From Comamonadaceae bacterium G21597-S1 (GTDB taxonomy: Bacteria; Pseudomonadota; Gammaproteobacteria; Burkholderiales; Burkholderiaceae_C), in assembly GCA_027214345.1 (NCBI GenBank), contig JAPWHR010000009.1:1-64000 (forward strand): a stretch of 64,000 nucleotides of DNA, written 5' to 3'. Made by a program: the position numbers and the translations under genes. Below are positions 42,791 to 52,146 of this stretch, in pieces. Below the pieces are notes generated by a model. It ran no database searches. It saw nothing but the letters and a program-made list of their open reading frames with translations, and was not told where the DNA came from. The number at the start of each line of letters is the position of its first letter. Positions within the stretch are counted from its first letter, which is position 1.

Positions 42791-43207
42791 ATGGCGAATT
42801 TTCTCTATGCCCTGATCATCACCCTGCACCTTGTGGGTCCTGCTCTCGCACAAGAGCCTCACAAGAATCCACTGTCGTATTCGTTGCGCGAGTACGGTCT
42901 GATCCTGGCAATCGCCATGCTTGGGGGATTCGTGCGCTGGTACAACGCGGTGCGCCGCGGCGAGTCTGCAGCCTATGACCTGCGCATCCTCGTCGGAGAG
43001 TTGTTCACATCTGCCTTCATCGGGATCCTGACCTTCTGGGCCTGCGAGGCATTCAACGTGCAGCCACTCGTTACCGCTGCGCTGGCTGGAATGGCCGGCC
43101 ACGCAGGAGTATCCGGACTGCTCTGGGCCGAGAAGGTGATGAAGACGTTCTTCGAGCGCAAGTACGGTGTGCAAAGCACCGATCGCGCACCACTGGACAA
43201 GCAATGA
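42791..43207 (+). CDS. Holin
   Basis: 138 residues. Three hydrophobic segments: LYALIITLHLVGPALA, GLILAIAMLGGFVRW, and SAFIGILTFWACEAF with PLVTAALAGMAGHAGVSGLL. The last GMAGHAG block recalls LydA/phage_holin_3-type holins. First gene of the lysis module, 43 bp after the large virion protein. It would permeabilise the inner membrane to release the endolysin. Confidence 0.75.
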   Translation: MANFLYALIITLHLVGPALAQEPHKNPLSYSLREYGLILAIAMLGGFVRWYNAVRRGESAAYDLRILVGELFTSAFIGILTFWACEAFNVQPLVTAALAGMAGHAGVSGLLWAEKVMKTFFERKYGVQSTDRAPLDKQ

Positions 43208-43395
43208 GCGCATGGTGGTTGCTTCCCGTTGCGCTTGCTGTGTGGGCATGGCTCGCATGGCGCAATGCCCCCGAGGATCCGTTCGATCTCGAATATCCCG
43301 ATAGCGCGCCACCGATACCAGATGACATGGACTGCCCAGATACAAGACCTGGAAGCCCTGGTGCGCGGGATTCTGATCATGCGAGGCTGCAATGA
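43204..43395 (+). CDS. Small membrane protein of the lysis module
   Basis: 63 residues with one N-terminal membrane segment (AWWLLPVALAVWAWLAW) and an acidic, proline-rich tail. Overlaps holin and endolysin starts. May be an antiholin or holin partner; no family recognised. Confidence 0.5.
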   Translation: MSAWWLLPVALAVWAWLAWRNAPEDPFDLEYPDSAPPIPDDMDCPDTRPGSPGARDSDHARLQ

Positions 43396-43775
43396 CCTTC
43401 AAACTCTCGAAACGATCCCTGGACCGGCTGCACGGGGTTCACCCGCGGCTGCAAGAGGTCGTCAAGCGCGCCATCGAGATCACGCCCGTCGACTTCGTGG
43501 TGCTGGAGGGCCTGCGGACCATCGAGCGCCAGCGCGCCCTGGTGGCAGCCGGTGCCAGCACCACCACGAGGAGCCGGCACCTCACAGGCCATGCCGTCGA
43601 TCTTGGCGCATGGGTTGACGGTCAGGTGCGGTGGGACTGGCCGCTGTACTACAAGCTGGCCGACGTCGTGAAGGCCGCCGCGCAGCAGCTCGGCGTGCCG
43701 ATCGAGTGGGGCGGTGACTGGGAGACCTTCAAAGACGGCCCGCACTTCCAGCTGCCGTGGTCGGAATACCCATGA
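43392..43775 (+). CDS. Endolysin, M15-type peptidase
   Basis: 127 residues. Zinc peptidase motif SRHLTGHAVDLG (H63, D70) and DGPHFQLPW (H118) match D-Ala-D-Ala carboxypeptidase/L-Ala-D-Glu endopeptidases of the M15 family used as phage endolysins. No signal peptide, so holin-dependent. It cleaves the peptide cross-links of peptidoglycan. Confidence 0.87.
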   Translation: MTFKLSKRSLDRLHGVHPRLQEVVKRAIEITPVDFVVLEGLRTIERQRALVAAGASTTTRSRHLTGHAVDLGAWVDGQVRWDWPLYYKLADVVKAAAQQLGVPIEWGGDWETFKDGPHFQLPWSEYP

Positions 43776-44125
43776 TCCCGCTGCCCCTCCTGCTGGCCCT
43801 GGGCATCCTGCTGGCCAGCAACGCCGCTGCCGGCTGGGCGTGGCTGAAGGCGCGCGACCAGGTGGCCGAGCTGCGCGTCCAGTACAACCAGGCCGCCAAC
43901 ACTGCCGGCCTGTGCAGCCGCTCCATTGAGCAGATCCGCGTGCGTGCCGACCAGCAGACCGCGGCCGCCCGCACTGCCGTCGCTGCGGCCGCCGCCAAGG
44001 CCCGGGCCGGCGACCGGCGGGCCGACCAGATCCTGGCCACACCACCGAGCAAGCCCGACAACGACTGCGCCAGCGCCCAGGCCCAGGTCGACGAATGGCT
44101 GTCCAACCGAGCCGCCAAGCCATGA
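43772..44125 (+). CDS. i-spanin (Rz-like)
   Basis: 117 residues: an N-terminal membrane anchor (IPLPLLLALGILLASNAAAG) followed by a helical periplasmic domain rich in Ala/Arg/Gln. Starts on the endolysin stop (ATGA) and is followed by an Rz1-like lipoprotein, which supports the assignment. It spans the periplasm with Rz1 to fuse inner and outer membranes at lysis. Confidence 0.75.
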   Translation: MIPLPLLLALGILLASNAAAGWAWLKARDQVAELRVQYNQAANTAGLCSRSIEQIRVRADQQTAAARTAVAAAAAKARAGDRRADQILATPPSKPDNDCASAQAQVDEWLSNRAAKP

Positions 44126-44403
44126 CCGCCCGCGCGATCGCCGTCGCCCTAGTGCTGCTGGTGCTGCTTCCTGGCTGCGCGACCACGCCGGCGCAGCTGC
44201 AGCCGGTGCACGTCGCAGTGCCCGTGCCCTGCCAGGCCGTTGTGCCAGATCGGCCAGTCATGCCCACCGAGTCGCTGCAGCTTGGCGTGACGCTGTTCGG
44301 CTTCGTCACGGCCGCCCAGGCCGAGATCGAGCGGCGCGAGGGTTACGAGCAGCGGCTGCTGGCCGCGCTTCTCGGATGTGTCACGCCGGCGCCGCCGCGC
44401 TGA
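44122..44403 (+). CDS. o-spanin (Rz1-like lipoprotein)
   Basis: 93 residues. Signal sequence with lipobox (ALVLLVLLPGC, Cys 20) and a proline-containing periplasmic part. It starts on the stop of the i-spanin gene (ATGA) rather than lying inside it, and is longer than classic Rz1. Last phage gene before attR. Confidence 0.72.
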   Translation: MTARAIAVALVLLVLLPGCATTPAQLQPVHVAVPVPCQAVVPDRPVMPTESLQLGVTLFGFVTAAQAEIERREGYEQRLLAALLGCVTPAPPR

Positions 44404-44406
44404 TCG

Positions 44407-44454
44407 TGTGTGAATTCTGTGTGAATTTTGGGGCCTGCCTGGGTCCTGCCTGGG
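44407..44454 (+). repeat. Right arm-type sites: two pairs of 11-bp-spaced repeats
   Basis: TGTGTGAATT at 44407-44416 and 44418-44427 repeats the pair at 1340-1360 in sequence, spacing and orientation. A second direct repeat CCTGCCTGGG lies at 44434-44443 and 44445-44454, again 11 bp apart, and is not seen at the left end. The first pair fits integrase arm sites, the second perhaps excisionase or accessory sites; roles are inferred. Confidence 0.62.
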
Positions 44455-44506
44455 ACATTGCTGGACGGGCGCTCCACTGGTAAACAGCTGATTTTGATAG
44501 CCAGAA

Positions 44507-44533
44507 ATGGAGCGGGTGAAGGGAATCGAACCC
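44507..44533. repeat. attR core (27 bp, within tRNA-Gly)
   Basis: Identical to 1253-1279. Lies in the 3' part of the tRNA gene, so integration leaves a functional tRNA on this side. Confidence 0.88.
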
Positions 44534-44581
44534 TCGTCTAAAGCTTGGGAAGCTGCCGTTCTACCATTGAACTACACCCGC
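44508..44581 (-). tRNA. tRNA-Gly (CCC)
   Basis: 74 nt on the minus strand. Starts GCGGGTGTAGTTCAATGGTA, anticodon loop TTCCCAA (anticodon CCC), T-arm GGGTTCGATTCCC, encoded 3' CCA. The acceptor stem pairs GCGGGTG with CACCCGC. It closely resembles E. coli tRNA-Gly(CCC) and is the integration target. Confidence 0.95.
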
Positions 44582-44591
44582 AAAGGCTGCG

Positions 44592-44621
44592 AGTTTAAGC
44601 GATCAGCTCCGCCATCCAGAA
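44592..44621 (-). promoter_or_regulatory. Probable tRNA-Gly promoter
   Basis: Minus-strand TTCTGG (44621-44616), 18-bp spacer, TAAACT (44597-44592), 10 bp before the tRNA 5' end. A weak but well placed sigma70-type promoter. Confidence 0.45.
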
Positions 44622-44718
44622 GAATCCTGTGCAGATGGCGGGACGTTGTTTTTGCGCGTGCCGGCGCCTTCCGTGCCGTTGTGGCGGCGTGTGGGCGTCG
44701 GTGCGATAGGGTCTCGAT

Positions 44719-44747
44719 TTGGTATTTGCAGGCATCTGCGTTAAACT
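44719..44747 (+). promoter_or_regulatory. Candidate choX operon promoter
   Basis: TTGGTA (44719-44724), 17-bp spacer, TAAACT (44742-44747). It predicts a start about 44754 and a leader of about 315 nt before choX. It shares its -10 with the neighbouring tRNA promoter. Confidence 0.45.
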
Positions 44748-44753
44748 CCAGCC

Positions 44754-45069
44754 CTTCTTTCGCTATCGCAGGTTAATGTGGGTGAAGCCGATCTTGACGA
44801 GAGGCGCCTGACAACGCCGCACCGGTGCGGAGAATCTGGTCCACGACCAGATGCTCGTGACGGTTGTCCATCACGAGCGTGAAAGTCATCGTTGTCCACC
44901 CATGCCTGGGTGGTTTCGCTCCGGCAACTGACAGGACCCCCGTGCAAGCACCCATGTTCGTGGGCTTGATGCAAGGGCATACTGATGCTGGATTTCCGCC
45001 ATCGCATGTGTCGGCCATTCCATGGGCCGGGCGATGCGCGCCGTTCATCCCTTCAATAAAGGACTGACC
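44754..45069 (+). other. Hairpin-rich leader upstream of choX
   Basis: No gene is supported here. Five inverted repeats follow one another: CCGCACCGGTGCGG (44817-44830), TCTGGTC-CAC-GACCAGA (44835-44851), GCTCGTGA-N10-TCACGAGC (44853-44878), CCACCCA-TGCC-TGGGTGG (44896-44913, followed by TTTCG), and CAAGC(A)CCCA-N6-TGGGCTTG (44945-44968). The last ~100 bases before the ATG show little structure. Either a structured RNA leader or an array of operator sites. Confidence 0.5.
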
Positions 45070-46008
45070 ATGAAGAAGACTCCTACCCTGTTGCTGGCCG
45101 CCTCTCTTGTGGCTTCCCTGCCCGCACTGGGCGCCGAACCCGCGAGTTGCCGCAACGTGCGTTTCGCCGACGTCGGCTGGACCGACATCACCGTGACCAC
45201 GGCCGTGACCAGCAAGGTGCTCGAGGCGCTGGGCTACAGCACCAAGACCAACCTGATCTCGGTGCCGGTGACCTACAAGTCGCTGGAGAACAAGGACATC
45301 GACGTGTTTCTGGGCAACTGGATGCCGACCATGGAGGCCGACATCAAGCCCTACCGCGACAACGGCAGCGTCGAGACGGTGCGGGCCAACCTCGAAGGTG
45401 CGAAATACACGCTGGCCGTCTCGGCCGCGGCGTACGACGCCGGCCTGAAGTCGTTCGCCGACATCGCCAAGTTCGCCAAGAAGCTCGACAACAAGATCTA
45501 CGGCATCGAGCCGGGCAACGACGGCAACCGGCTGATCCAGGGCATGATCGACAAGAACCAGTTCGGCCTGGGCGCGTTCAAGCTGGTCGAATCCAGCGAG
45601 GCGGGCATGTTGTCGCAGGTGCAGCGCGCCGAGCGGCGCAAGAACTGGGTCGTGTTCCTGGGTTGGGAGCCGCATCCGATGAACAGCCGCTTCAAGATGA
45701 AGTACCTCGAGGGCGGTGACGACGTGTTCGGCCCGAACCTGGGCGGCGCGACCATCTACACCAACGTGCGCAAGGGTTACGTGCAGGAGTGCCCCAACGT
45801 GGGCAAGCTGCTGACCAACCTGAAGTTCAGCCTGCAGATGGAAAACGCGCTGATGGACGCGGTGCTCAACGGCAACAAGAAGCCCGAGCAGGCCGCCACC
45901 ACCTGGCTCAAGGCCAACGCCAAGACGGTCGAAGGCTGGCTCGACGGCGTCACCACGTTTGACGGCAAGCCCGCCATGCCGGCCGTGAAGGCGGCGCTGG
46001 CCAAATAG
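45070..46008 (+). CDS. choX: Choline ABC transporter, periplasmic binding protein
   Basis: 312 residues with a signal peptide (MKKTPTLLLAASLVASLPAL, cut near GAEP). The quaternary-amine-binding fold follows: RFADVGWTDITVTTAVTSKV, DIDVFLGNWMPTME, WVVFLGWEPHPMN. Tryptophans in these segments are those expected to cage the trimethylammonium head group in ChoX/ProX proteins. First gene of the operon with choW and choV, upstream of betB-betA, so choline is the likely substrate. Confidence 0.9.
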   Translation: MKKTPTLLLAASLVASLPALGAEPASCRNVRFADVGWTDITVTTAVTSKVLEALGYSTKTNLISVPVTYKSLENKDIDVFLGNWMPTMEADIKPYRDNGSVETVRANLEGAKYTLAVSAAAYDAGLKSFADIAKFAKKLDNKIYGIEPGNDGNRLIQGMIDKNQFGLGAFKLVESSEAGMLSQVQRAERRKNWVVFLGWEPHPMNSRFKMKYLEGGDDVFGPNLGGATIYTNVRKGYVQECPNVGKLLTNLKFSLQMENALMDAVLNGNKKPEQAATTWLKANAKTVEGWLDGVTTFDGKPAMPAVKAALAK

Positions 46009-46118
46009 GCCCCATGGTCCCTGGCAAGGCCATGCCGATGCCAGGGACCGTCGTACGCCCGTCGCTGCCGCGGCGGGCGATCGCGCCCGTGCGCTGACCC
46101 TTGCATCACGATCAATCC

Positions 46119-46961
46119 ATGGACATACCCCGGCTACCGCTCGGCGAGGTCATTGCCGAATTCATCGACTGGTTGACGCTCAGCGGCGCCGACTTCTTCG
46201 ACGCGTTTGCCGATGCGATATCGGTTTCCATCACGGCGTTCACCGGCGGCCTGTTGTGGGCCCATCCGCTGGTGATGGTGGCCGTGTTCGGCCTGGTCGC
46301 GCACGGCATCCAACGGCGCTGGGGGCTGACCCTGTTCTGCGTGTTGTCGTTCCTGCTGATCCTGAACCTGGGCTACTGGCAGGAGACGATGGAGACGCTG
46401 GCCATGGTGCTGTTCGCCACGCTGGTGTGTGTCATTGTCGGTGTGCCGATGGGCATCTTCGCGGCCCACAACCCGCGCTTCTACACCGTGCTGCAGCCGG
46501 TGCTGGACCTGATGCAGACCGTGCCGACCTTCGTCTACCTGATCCCGACCCTGACGCTGTTCGGCCTGGGCGTGGTGCCGGGGCTGATCTCCACCGTGGT
46601 GTTCGCCGTGGCCGCGCCGATCCGGCTGACCTATCTGGGCATCCACGACGTGCCCGGCGAACTGATGGACGCCGGCAAGGCCTTCGGATGTTCGCGCCGC
46701 CAGCTGCTTACACGCATCGAGTTGCCGCACGCCATGCCCAGCATCTCGGCGGGCATCACGCAATGCATCATGTTGTCGTTGTCGATGGTGGTGATCGCCG
46801 CACTGGTGGGGGCCGACGGCCTGGGCAAACCGGTGGTGCGTGCGCTCAACACCGCCGACATCGCGGTCGGCTTCGAGGCCGGGCTGGCCATCGTGCTGGT
46901 GGCCATCATGCTCGACCGCGTGTGCAAGCAGCGCACGCCCCGTGGCGGAGACAACGCATGA
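46119..46961 (+). CDS. choW: Choline ABC transporter, permease
   Basis: 280 residues, about six membrane segments (HPLVMVAVFGLVAHGIQ, LTLFCVLSFLLILNLGYW, FVYLIPTLTLFGLGVVPGLI). The EAA-type coupling loop is GIHDVPGELMDAGKAFGCSR. Family: OpuAB/ProW/ChoW. Overlaps choV by ATGA. Start chosen at ATG 46119. Confidence 0.9.
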   Translation: MDIPRLPLGEVIAEFIDWLTLSGADFFDAFADAISVSITAFTGGLLWAHPLVMVAVFGLVAHGIQRRWGLTLFCVLSFLLILNLGYWQETMETLAMVLFATLVCVIVGVPMGIFAAHNPRFYTVLQPVLDLMQTVPTFVYLIPTLTLFGLGVVPGLISTVVFAVAAPIRLTYLGIHDVPGELMDAGKAFGCSRRQLLTRIELPHAMPSISAGITQCIMLSLSMVVIAALVGADGLGKPVVRALNTADIAVGFEAGLAIVLVAIMLDRVCKQRTPRGGDNA

Positions 46962-48196
46962 GCCAGAAATCCCCATCCAACGGCGCATCCGGCGCAGCGC
47001 AACACCAGGGCGCGTCGGCGCCGCTGATCCGCATCGAAGACGTGGACGTGGTGTTTTCCAAATCCCCCAAGCCGGCGCTGGACCTGCTCGACCAGGGCTT
47101 GTCGCGCGACGCGATCTTCAAGCAGACCGGCCTGATCGTCGGTGTCGAGAAAGCCAACCTGACGGTGCAACGCGGCGAGATCTGCGTGCTCATGGGTTTG
47201 TCGGGCTCCGGCAAGTCCAGCCTGTTGCGCTGCATCAACGGCCTGAACACGGTGAGCCGGGGCCGGTTGCTGATCGAACACGAAGGCGCCGACGTCGACA
47301 TCGCCCAATGCTCGGCGGCCACCTTGAAGGCGATGCGCACGAAACGTATCGCAATGGTGTTCCAGAAGTTCGCGCTGATGCCCTGGCTCAGCGTGGCCGA
47401 GAACGTCAGCCTGGGCCTGGAGATGCAGGGCCTGGCGTCGGCCGAACGCAAGAAACGCATCGACGACAAGCTCGAACTGGTGGGCCTGAGCCAGTGGCGC
47501 GACAAGCGTCCGGATGCGCTCTCGGGCGGCATGCAGCAGCGTGTGGGCCTGGCCCGGGCGCTGGCCATGGATGCCGACATCCTGCTGATGGACGAGCCGT
47601 TCTCGGCGCTCGATCCGCTGATCCGCCAGGGCCTGCAGGACGAACTGCTGGAGTTGCAGCGCAAGCTGAACATGACCATCGTGTTCGTCAGCCACGACCT
47701 GGACGAGGCGCTCAAGCTGGGCAACAACATCGTCATCATGAAGGACGGGCAGATCGTGCAGCACAGCCGGCCCGAGGACATCGTGCTCAAGCCGGCGAAC
47801 AACTATGTACGCGCCTTCGTGGCCCACACCAATCCGCTCAATGTGCTCCGCGGACGCAGCCTGATGCGGCCGTTGGGCGAATGCGTGCAGCAGGGCGGCG
47901 AGACCTGCCTGGACGAGCAGGCCGACATCTGGTTGCGGCTCGACGGCGGCGGGGTGTTGCAGGACGTGCGCCGCGGCGCCGACGCCTGGCCGCTGCAACG
48001 CTGGTCCAGCGGCGATGCGATCGAATCGCTCGAGGCCCGTGCCACGCTGGTCGACGCCGACATCGGCATGCGCGACGCAATGCACATCCGTTACCAGACC
48101 GGCCAGAAACTGGTGCTAAGCGAGGGGGAACGTCCCATCGGCATACTCGGTGACCGTGAGCTGTACCACGCCTTGCTGGGCAAGGCCATGGGCTGA
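46958..48196 (+). CDS. choV: Choline ABC transporter, ATPase
   Basis: 412 residues. Walker [11 protein letters not shown]-loop [11 protein letters not shown], signature LSGGMQQR, Walker B ILLMDEP, switch SHDLDE. The N-terminal extension ([20 protein letters not shown]) is characteristic of the quaternary-amine uptake subclass (ProV/OpuAA/ChoV). The C-terminal extension after about residue 300 may be a regulatory domain. Confidence 0.9.
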   Translation: MSQKSPSNGASGAAQHQGASAPLIRIEDVDVVFSKSPKPALDLLDQGLSRDAIFKQTGLIVGVEKANLTVQRGEICVLMGLSGSGKSSLLRCINGLNTVSRGRLLIEHEGADVDIAQCSAATLKAMRTKRIAMVFQKFALMPWLSVAENVSLGLEMQGLASAERKKRIDDKLELVGLSQWRDKRPDALSGGMQQRVGLARALAMDADILLMDEPFSALDPLIRQGLQDELLELQRKLNMTIVFVSHDLDEALKLGNNIVIMKDGQIVQHSRPEDIVLKPANNYVRAFVAHTNPLNVLRGRSLMRPLGECVQQGGETCLDEQADIWLRLDGGGVLQDVRRGADAWPLQRWSSGDAIESLEARATLVDADIGMRDAMHIRYQTGQKLVLSEGERPIGILGDRELYHALLGKAMG

Positions 48197-48270
48197 TATT
48201 GTCGAGGGTTCGCCCGGATGCGGCCGACAGGCGGGCGCATCGATTTTTTCCTGAACCAAGGAGGCATGGC

Positions 48271-49743
48271 ATGCCTGCCATTGCATTGCAACAACTGTTT
48301 ATCGGCGGCGCGCGTGTCGACGCGACCGGCGTGGATACCTTCGACACCGTCAATCCGGCCAACGGCGAGGTGCTCGCCACGGTGCAATGCGCATCGCGCC
48401 AGGACGTCGACGCCGCCGTGGCCAGTGCCCAGGCAGGGCAAGGTGTGTGGGCCGGCTTCACCGCCATGCAACGTTCGCGCGTATTGCGCCGCGCGGTCGA
48501 CATCCTGCGCGCGCGCAACGACGAACTGGCCGACCTCGAGACGCTGGACACCGGCAAGCCACGTTCGGAGACCCGCGCGGTCGACATCGTGACCGGCGCC
48601 GACGTGCTCGAGTATTACGCGGGCCTTGCCACCGCGATCGAAGGCCTGCAGGTGCCGCTGCGCGAGAGTTCCTTCGTCTATACCCGGCGCGAGCCGCTGG
48701 GCGTGGTGGCCGGCATCGGCGCGTGGAACTATCCGATCCAGATCGCGTTGTGGAAGTCCGCGCCGGCGCTGGCCGCCGGCAATGCGATGATCTTCAAGCC
48801 CAGCGAGGTGACGCCGCTGACCGCGTTGTGCCTGGCCGAGATCTATGCCGAGGCCGGCGTGCCGGACGGCGTGTTCAACGTGCTCAACGGGCCGGGCGCG
48901 ACCGTCGGTGCCTGGCTGACCGAGCACCCGGGCATCGAGAAGATCTCGTTCACCGGCGGCACCGTGACCGGCAAGAAGGTCATGGCCAGTGCCTCGGGCT
49001 CGACGCTCAAGGACGTGACGATGGAACTCGGTGGCAAGTCGCCGCTGATCGTGTTCGCCGACGCCGACCTGGACCGCGCCGCCGACATCGCGATGATGGC
49101 CAACTTCTACAGCTCCGGCCAGGTGTGCACCAACGGCACGCGGGTGTTCGTGCACCGGTCGGTGCAGCGCGCATTCGAGGCCAAGGTGGTGGAGCGGGTG
49201 GGGCGCATCCGCGTCGGCGACCCGCAGCATCCCGAGACCAACTTCGGGCCGCTGGTGAGCCAGGCGCACATGGCCAAGGTGCTGGACTACATCGACTCGG
49301 GCAAGGCCGAAGGCGCCCGGCTGCTGGCCGGCGGTGCACGCATCACCGATGGTGCGTTGGCCCGGGGTGCCTATGTACAACCCACCGTGTTCACCGACTG
49401 CAATGACGGCATGCGGATGGTGCGCGAAGAGATCTTCGGCCCGGTGATGGCGATCCTCGGTTTTGACGACGAGGACGACGTGGTGCACCGTGCCAACGAC
49501 ACGCCCTACGGACTGGCCGCGGGCCTGGTCACGCAGGACCTCAACCGGGCGCATCGGGTCATCCACCGCTTGCAGGCCGGCATCTGCTGGATCAACACCT
49601 GGGGCGAGTCGGCGGCGGAGATGCCGGTGGGCGGCTACAAGCAGTCGGGCGTGGGGCGCGAGAACGGGCTGGAGACGCTGCGTGCCTATACCCGTACCAA
49701 ATCCATCCAGGTCGAGCTCGGCGCGTACGCGTCGGTGTTTTGA
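48271..49743 (+). CDS. betB: Betaine-aldehyde dehydrogenase
   Basis: 490 residues, aldehyde dehydrogenase fold. Active-site regions: [32 protein letters not shown] (Glu base), [16 protein letters not shown] (catalytic Cys), EIFGPVMAI. Oxidises betaine aldehyde to glycine betaine with NAD(P)+. Placement between choV and betA supports the substrate. GGAGG precedes the ATG region. Confidence 0.92.
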   Translation: MPAIALQQLFIGGARVDATGVDTFDTVNPANGEVLATVQCASRQDVDAAVASAQAGQGVWAGFTAMQRSRVLRRAVDILRARNDELADLETLDTGKPRSETRAVDIVTGADVLEYYAGLATAIEGLQVPLRESSFVYTRREPLGVVAGIGAWNYPIQIALWKSAPALAAGNAMIFKPSEVTPLTALCLAEIYAEAGVPDGVFNVLNGPGATVGAWLTEHPGIEKISFTGGTVTGKKVMASASGSTLKDVTMELGGKSPLIVFADADLDRAADIAMMANFYSSGQVCTNGTRVFVHRSVQRAFEAKVVERVGRIRVGDPQHPETNFGPLVSQAHMAKVLDYIDSGKAEGARLLAGGARITDGALARGAYVQPTVFTDCNDGMRMVREEIFGPVMAILGFDDEDDVVHRANDTPYGLAAGLVTQDLNRAHRVIHRLQAGICWINTWGESAAEMPVGGYKQSGVGRENGLETLRAYTRTKSIQVELGAYASVF

Positions 49744-49771
49744 GCGTACAGAGCAGAAGGCACGACAGGAC

Positions 49772-51445
49772 ATGCAGGCCAAGAAGGAATACGACTACAT
49801 CATCATCGGCGCCGGCTCGGCCGGCAACGTGCTCGCCACGCGCCTGACCGAGGACGCCGACGTGCAGGTGCTGCTGCTCGAGGCGGGCGGCCCGGACTAC
49901 CGGCTCGACTTCCGCACCCAGATGCCGGCGGCGCTGGCCTTCCCGCTTCAGGGGCGGCGCTACAACTGGGCCTACGAGACGGATCCCGAGCCGCACATGG
50001 GCCATCGGCGCATGGAGTGCGGGCGCGGCAAGGGACTGGGTGGCTCGTCGCTGATCAACGGCATGTGCTACATCCGCGGCAACGCGATGGACTACGACGG
50101 CTGGGCCGGGCGAGCCGGGCTGGAGGACTGGTCCTACCATGACTGCCTGCCGTATTTCCGCAAGGCCGAGACCCGCGACATCGGCGCCAACGACTACCAC
50201 GGCGACAGCGGCCCCTTGAGCGTGACGACGCCGAAGAACGGCAACAACCCCTTGTTCCACGCCATGGTCGAGGCCGGCGTGCAGGCCGGTTATCCGCGCA
50301 CCGAGGACCTGAACGGTTACCAGCAGGAAGGTTTCGGGCCGATGGACCGCACGACGACGCCGCAAGGCCGGCGCTCCAGCACGGCGCGGGGTTACCTGGA
50401 CCAGGCCAAGGGACGGTCCAACCTGACCATCGTCACGCATGCGACGACCGACCGCATCCTGTTCTCGGGCAAGCGCGCCGTTGGTGTGGCCTGGCTGCAC
50501 GGGGGGCAGAGCCATACGGCGCAGGTGCGGCGGGAAGTGTTGCTGTGCGCCGGCGCGATCGCCTCGCCGCAGATCCTGCAGCGCTCGGGTGTCGGTCCCG
50601 CGCCGCTGCTGCGCGAACACGACATCGCCGTCGTGCACGACCTGCCGGGCGTAGGCGCCAACCTGCAGGACCATCTGGAGGTCTACCAGCAATACGAGTG
50701 CAGGCAACCGGTGTCGCTGGTGGGTGCCCTGAAGTGGTGGAACCAGCCGGCCATCGGTGCCGAGTGGTTGTTTCTGGGCAGCGGCATCGGCGCCAGCAAC
50801 CAGTTCGAGGCAGGCGGATTCATCCGCAGCTCCGAGCAGTTCGCTTGGCCCAACATCCAATACCACTTCCTGCCGGTGGCCATCAACTACAACGGCACGA
50901 ATCCGATCAAGGTCCATGGCTTCCAGGCCCACATGGGCTCGATGCGTTCACCGAGCCGTGGCCGGGTGCAGCTGCGCTCCAAGGATCCGCACCAGCATCC
51001 AAGCATTTTGTTCAACTACATGTCCCACGAGCAGGACTGGGCGGAGTTCCGCGCCGGCATCCGCATCACGCGCGAAATCATGCGCCAGAGTGCGCTGGCG
51101 CCGTTCGCCGGGCGCGAGATCACGCCGGGCGAAGGCGCGCAGAGCGATGCCGAGCTTGACGCCTTCGTGCGCCAGCATGCCGAGACGGCCTACCACCCGT
51201 GCGGCACCAATGCCATGGGCACGGACGACATGGCGGTGGTAGACAACCAAGGCCGGGCGCACGGCATGCAGGGCCTGCGGATCGTGGACGCGTCCATCAT
51301 GCCGGAGATCGTCACCGGCAACCTGAACGCGCCGACCATCATGATGGCCGAGAAGATTGCGGACCGCATCCGCGGCCGCACGCCGCTGCCGCGGTCGGAT
51401 GCGCCGTATTTCGTTGCCGGCGACACGCCGGCTCGACGGGCCTGA
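49772..51445 (+). CDS. betA: Choline dehydrogenase
   Basis: 557 residues, GMC flavoprotein. FAD-binding [13 protein letters not shown] near the N-terminus, GMC signatures [20 protein letters not shown] and [15 protein letters not shown], and the catalytic-site region HPCGTNAMG with [13 protein letters not shown] near the C-terminus. Oxidises choline to betaine aldehyde, feeding BetB. 28 bp after betB. No BetI-type repressor is in the window. Confidence 0.93.
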   Translation: MQAKKEYDYIIIGAGSAGNVLATRLTEDADVQVLLLEAGGPDYRLDFRTQMPAALAFPLQGRRYNWAYETDPEPHMGHRRMECGRGKGLGGSSLINGMCYIRGNAMDYDGWAGRAGLEDWSYHDCLPYFRKAETRDIGANDYHGDSGPLSVTTPKNGNNPLFHAMVEAGVQAGYPRTEDLNGYQQEGFGPMDRTTTPQGRRSSTARGYLDQAKGRSNLTIVTHATTDRILFSGKRAVGVAWLHGGQSHTAQVRREVLLCAGAIASPQILQRSGVGPAPLLREHDIAVVHDLPGVGANLQDHLEVYQQYECRQPVSLVGALKWWNQPAIGAEWLFLGSGIGASNQFEAGGFIRSSEQFAWPNIQYHFLPVAINYNGTNPIKVHGFQAHMGSMRSPSRGRVQLRSKDPHQHPSILFNYMSHEQDWAEFRAGIRITREIMRQSALAPFAGREITPGEGAQSDAELDAFVRQHAETAYHPCGTNAMGTDDMAVVDNQGRAHGMQGLRIVDASIMPEIVTGNLNAPTIMMAEKIADRIRGRTPLPRSDAPYFVAGDTPARRA

Positions 51446-51481
51446 GGCCCGGAGGCGGCGCGCCGCGCGCCAGCGTGCCGC

Positions 51482-52072
51482 CTACTTGCGCAAGGCGCGT
51501 TCGACGGCGTCGACGACGGCAGCCGAGGTCGGTTCGATCGGGCTTGCGAAGTTCGCCGCGACCGCGCCGCTGCGGTCGATCAGGTACTTGTGGAAATTCC
51601 AGCCCGGCGCCACGCCGGTGGCCTTGTACAGGCCCTCGTACAGGGCATTGCGGCCCGGTCCGGACACGACCGTCTTGGAGAACATCGGAAACCGCACCGC
51701 ATAGGTGTTGAAGCACAGGTCGGCGATGTCCTTGGCCGTACCCGGTTCCTGTTGTCCGAAATCGTTGGACGGAAATCCCAGCACGACCAGGCCGCGTTTC
51801 TCGTAGCGGGCGAACAGCTTCTCCAGGCCCTCGTACTGGCCGGTGAATCCGCAATAGCTGGCGGTGTTGACCACCAGCACCACCTTGCCGGCAAACTGGC
51901 AGAGGTCTTGCGGCGCTTCGTCCTGCAGGCGGTCGAACCGGTGTTGCAGCAGGGGTGGGCAGGAGGCCGGAACCACCTTGGACTGTGCCCGTGCGCCGGA
52001 AGGCAGGCACCATGTGGCGGTGGCGACGACGAGCCAGGCAAGGAGCAGGGGCAGGGGACGCTGGATGGGCAT
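51482..52072 (-). CDS. Glutathione peroxidase family protein, exported
   Basis: 196 residues with an N-terminal signal peptide (MPIQRPLPLLLAWLVVATAT). The GPx core is VLVVNTASYCGFTGQYEGLE (catalytic Cys in place of selenocysteine) and LGFPSNDFGQQEPG (Gln), with GWNFHKYLID further on. A periplasmic thiol peroxidase acting on lipid or organic peroxides is likely. Convergent with betA. Confidence 0.85.
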   Translation of the reverse strand: MPIQRPLPLLLAWLVVATATWCLPSGARAQSKVVPASCPPLLQHRFDRLQDEAPQDLCQFAGKVVLVVNTASYCGFTGQYEGLEKLFARYEKRGLVVLGFPSNDFGQQEPGTAKDIADLCFNTYAVRFPMFSKTVVSGPGRNALYEGLYKATGVAPGWNFHKYLIDRSGAVAANFASPIEPTSAAVVDAVERALRK

Positions 52073-52146
52073 GCCTGCAATATAGGCGCGCAGGGATACC
52101 CGTGCGGTATGGCGGGTTGCGCGGCGGGAGGCCGGCGCGGCAGGCT

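Larger units (their letters stand above)
1253..44533. mobile_element. Complete podovirus-type prophage in tRNA-Gly(CCC)
   Basis: A 27-bp perfect direct repeat bounds the element at 1253-1279 and 44507-44533; the right copy is the 3' end of an intact tRNA-Gly. Between the repeats lie, in order, int, xis, recombination and anti-defence genes on the minus strand, an immunity region, then replication, packaging, head, tail, ejection and lysis genes on the plus strand. Every module expected of a short-tailed temperate phage is present: TerS/TerL, portal, capsid, adaptor, tailspike, internal virion proteins, holin/endolysin/spanins. The gene order resembles betaproteobacterial podophages of the BcepC6B/BPP-1 kind (from memory, not searched). 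No obvious inactivating lesion was seen except a possible split in a tail gene near 30,990, so the prophage may be functional. Confidence 0.93.

Noticed and set aside
44773-45675. Long minus-strand frame opposite choX
   Set aside because: Its composition is that of the antisense of a high-GC gene, and choX on the plus strand is unmistakable.
51446-51481. GC-rich palindromic stretch between betA and the peroxidase gene as a bidirectional terminator
   Set aside because: Stem potential is present but there is no T-rich tail, so it is not separable from general GC bias.
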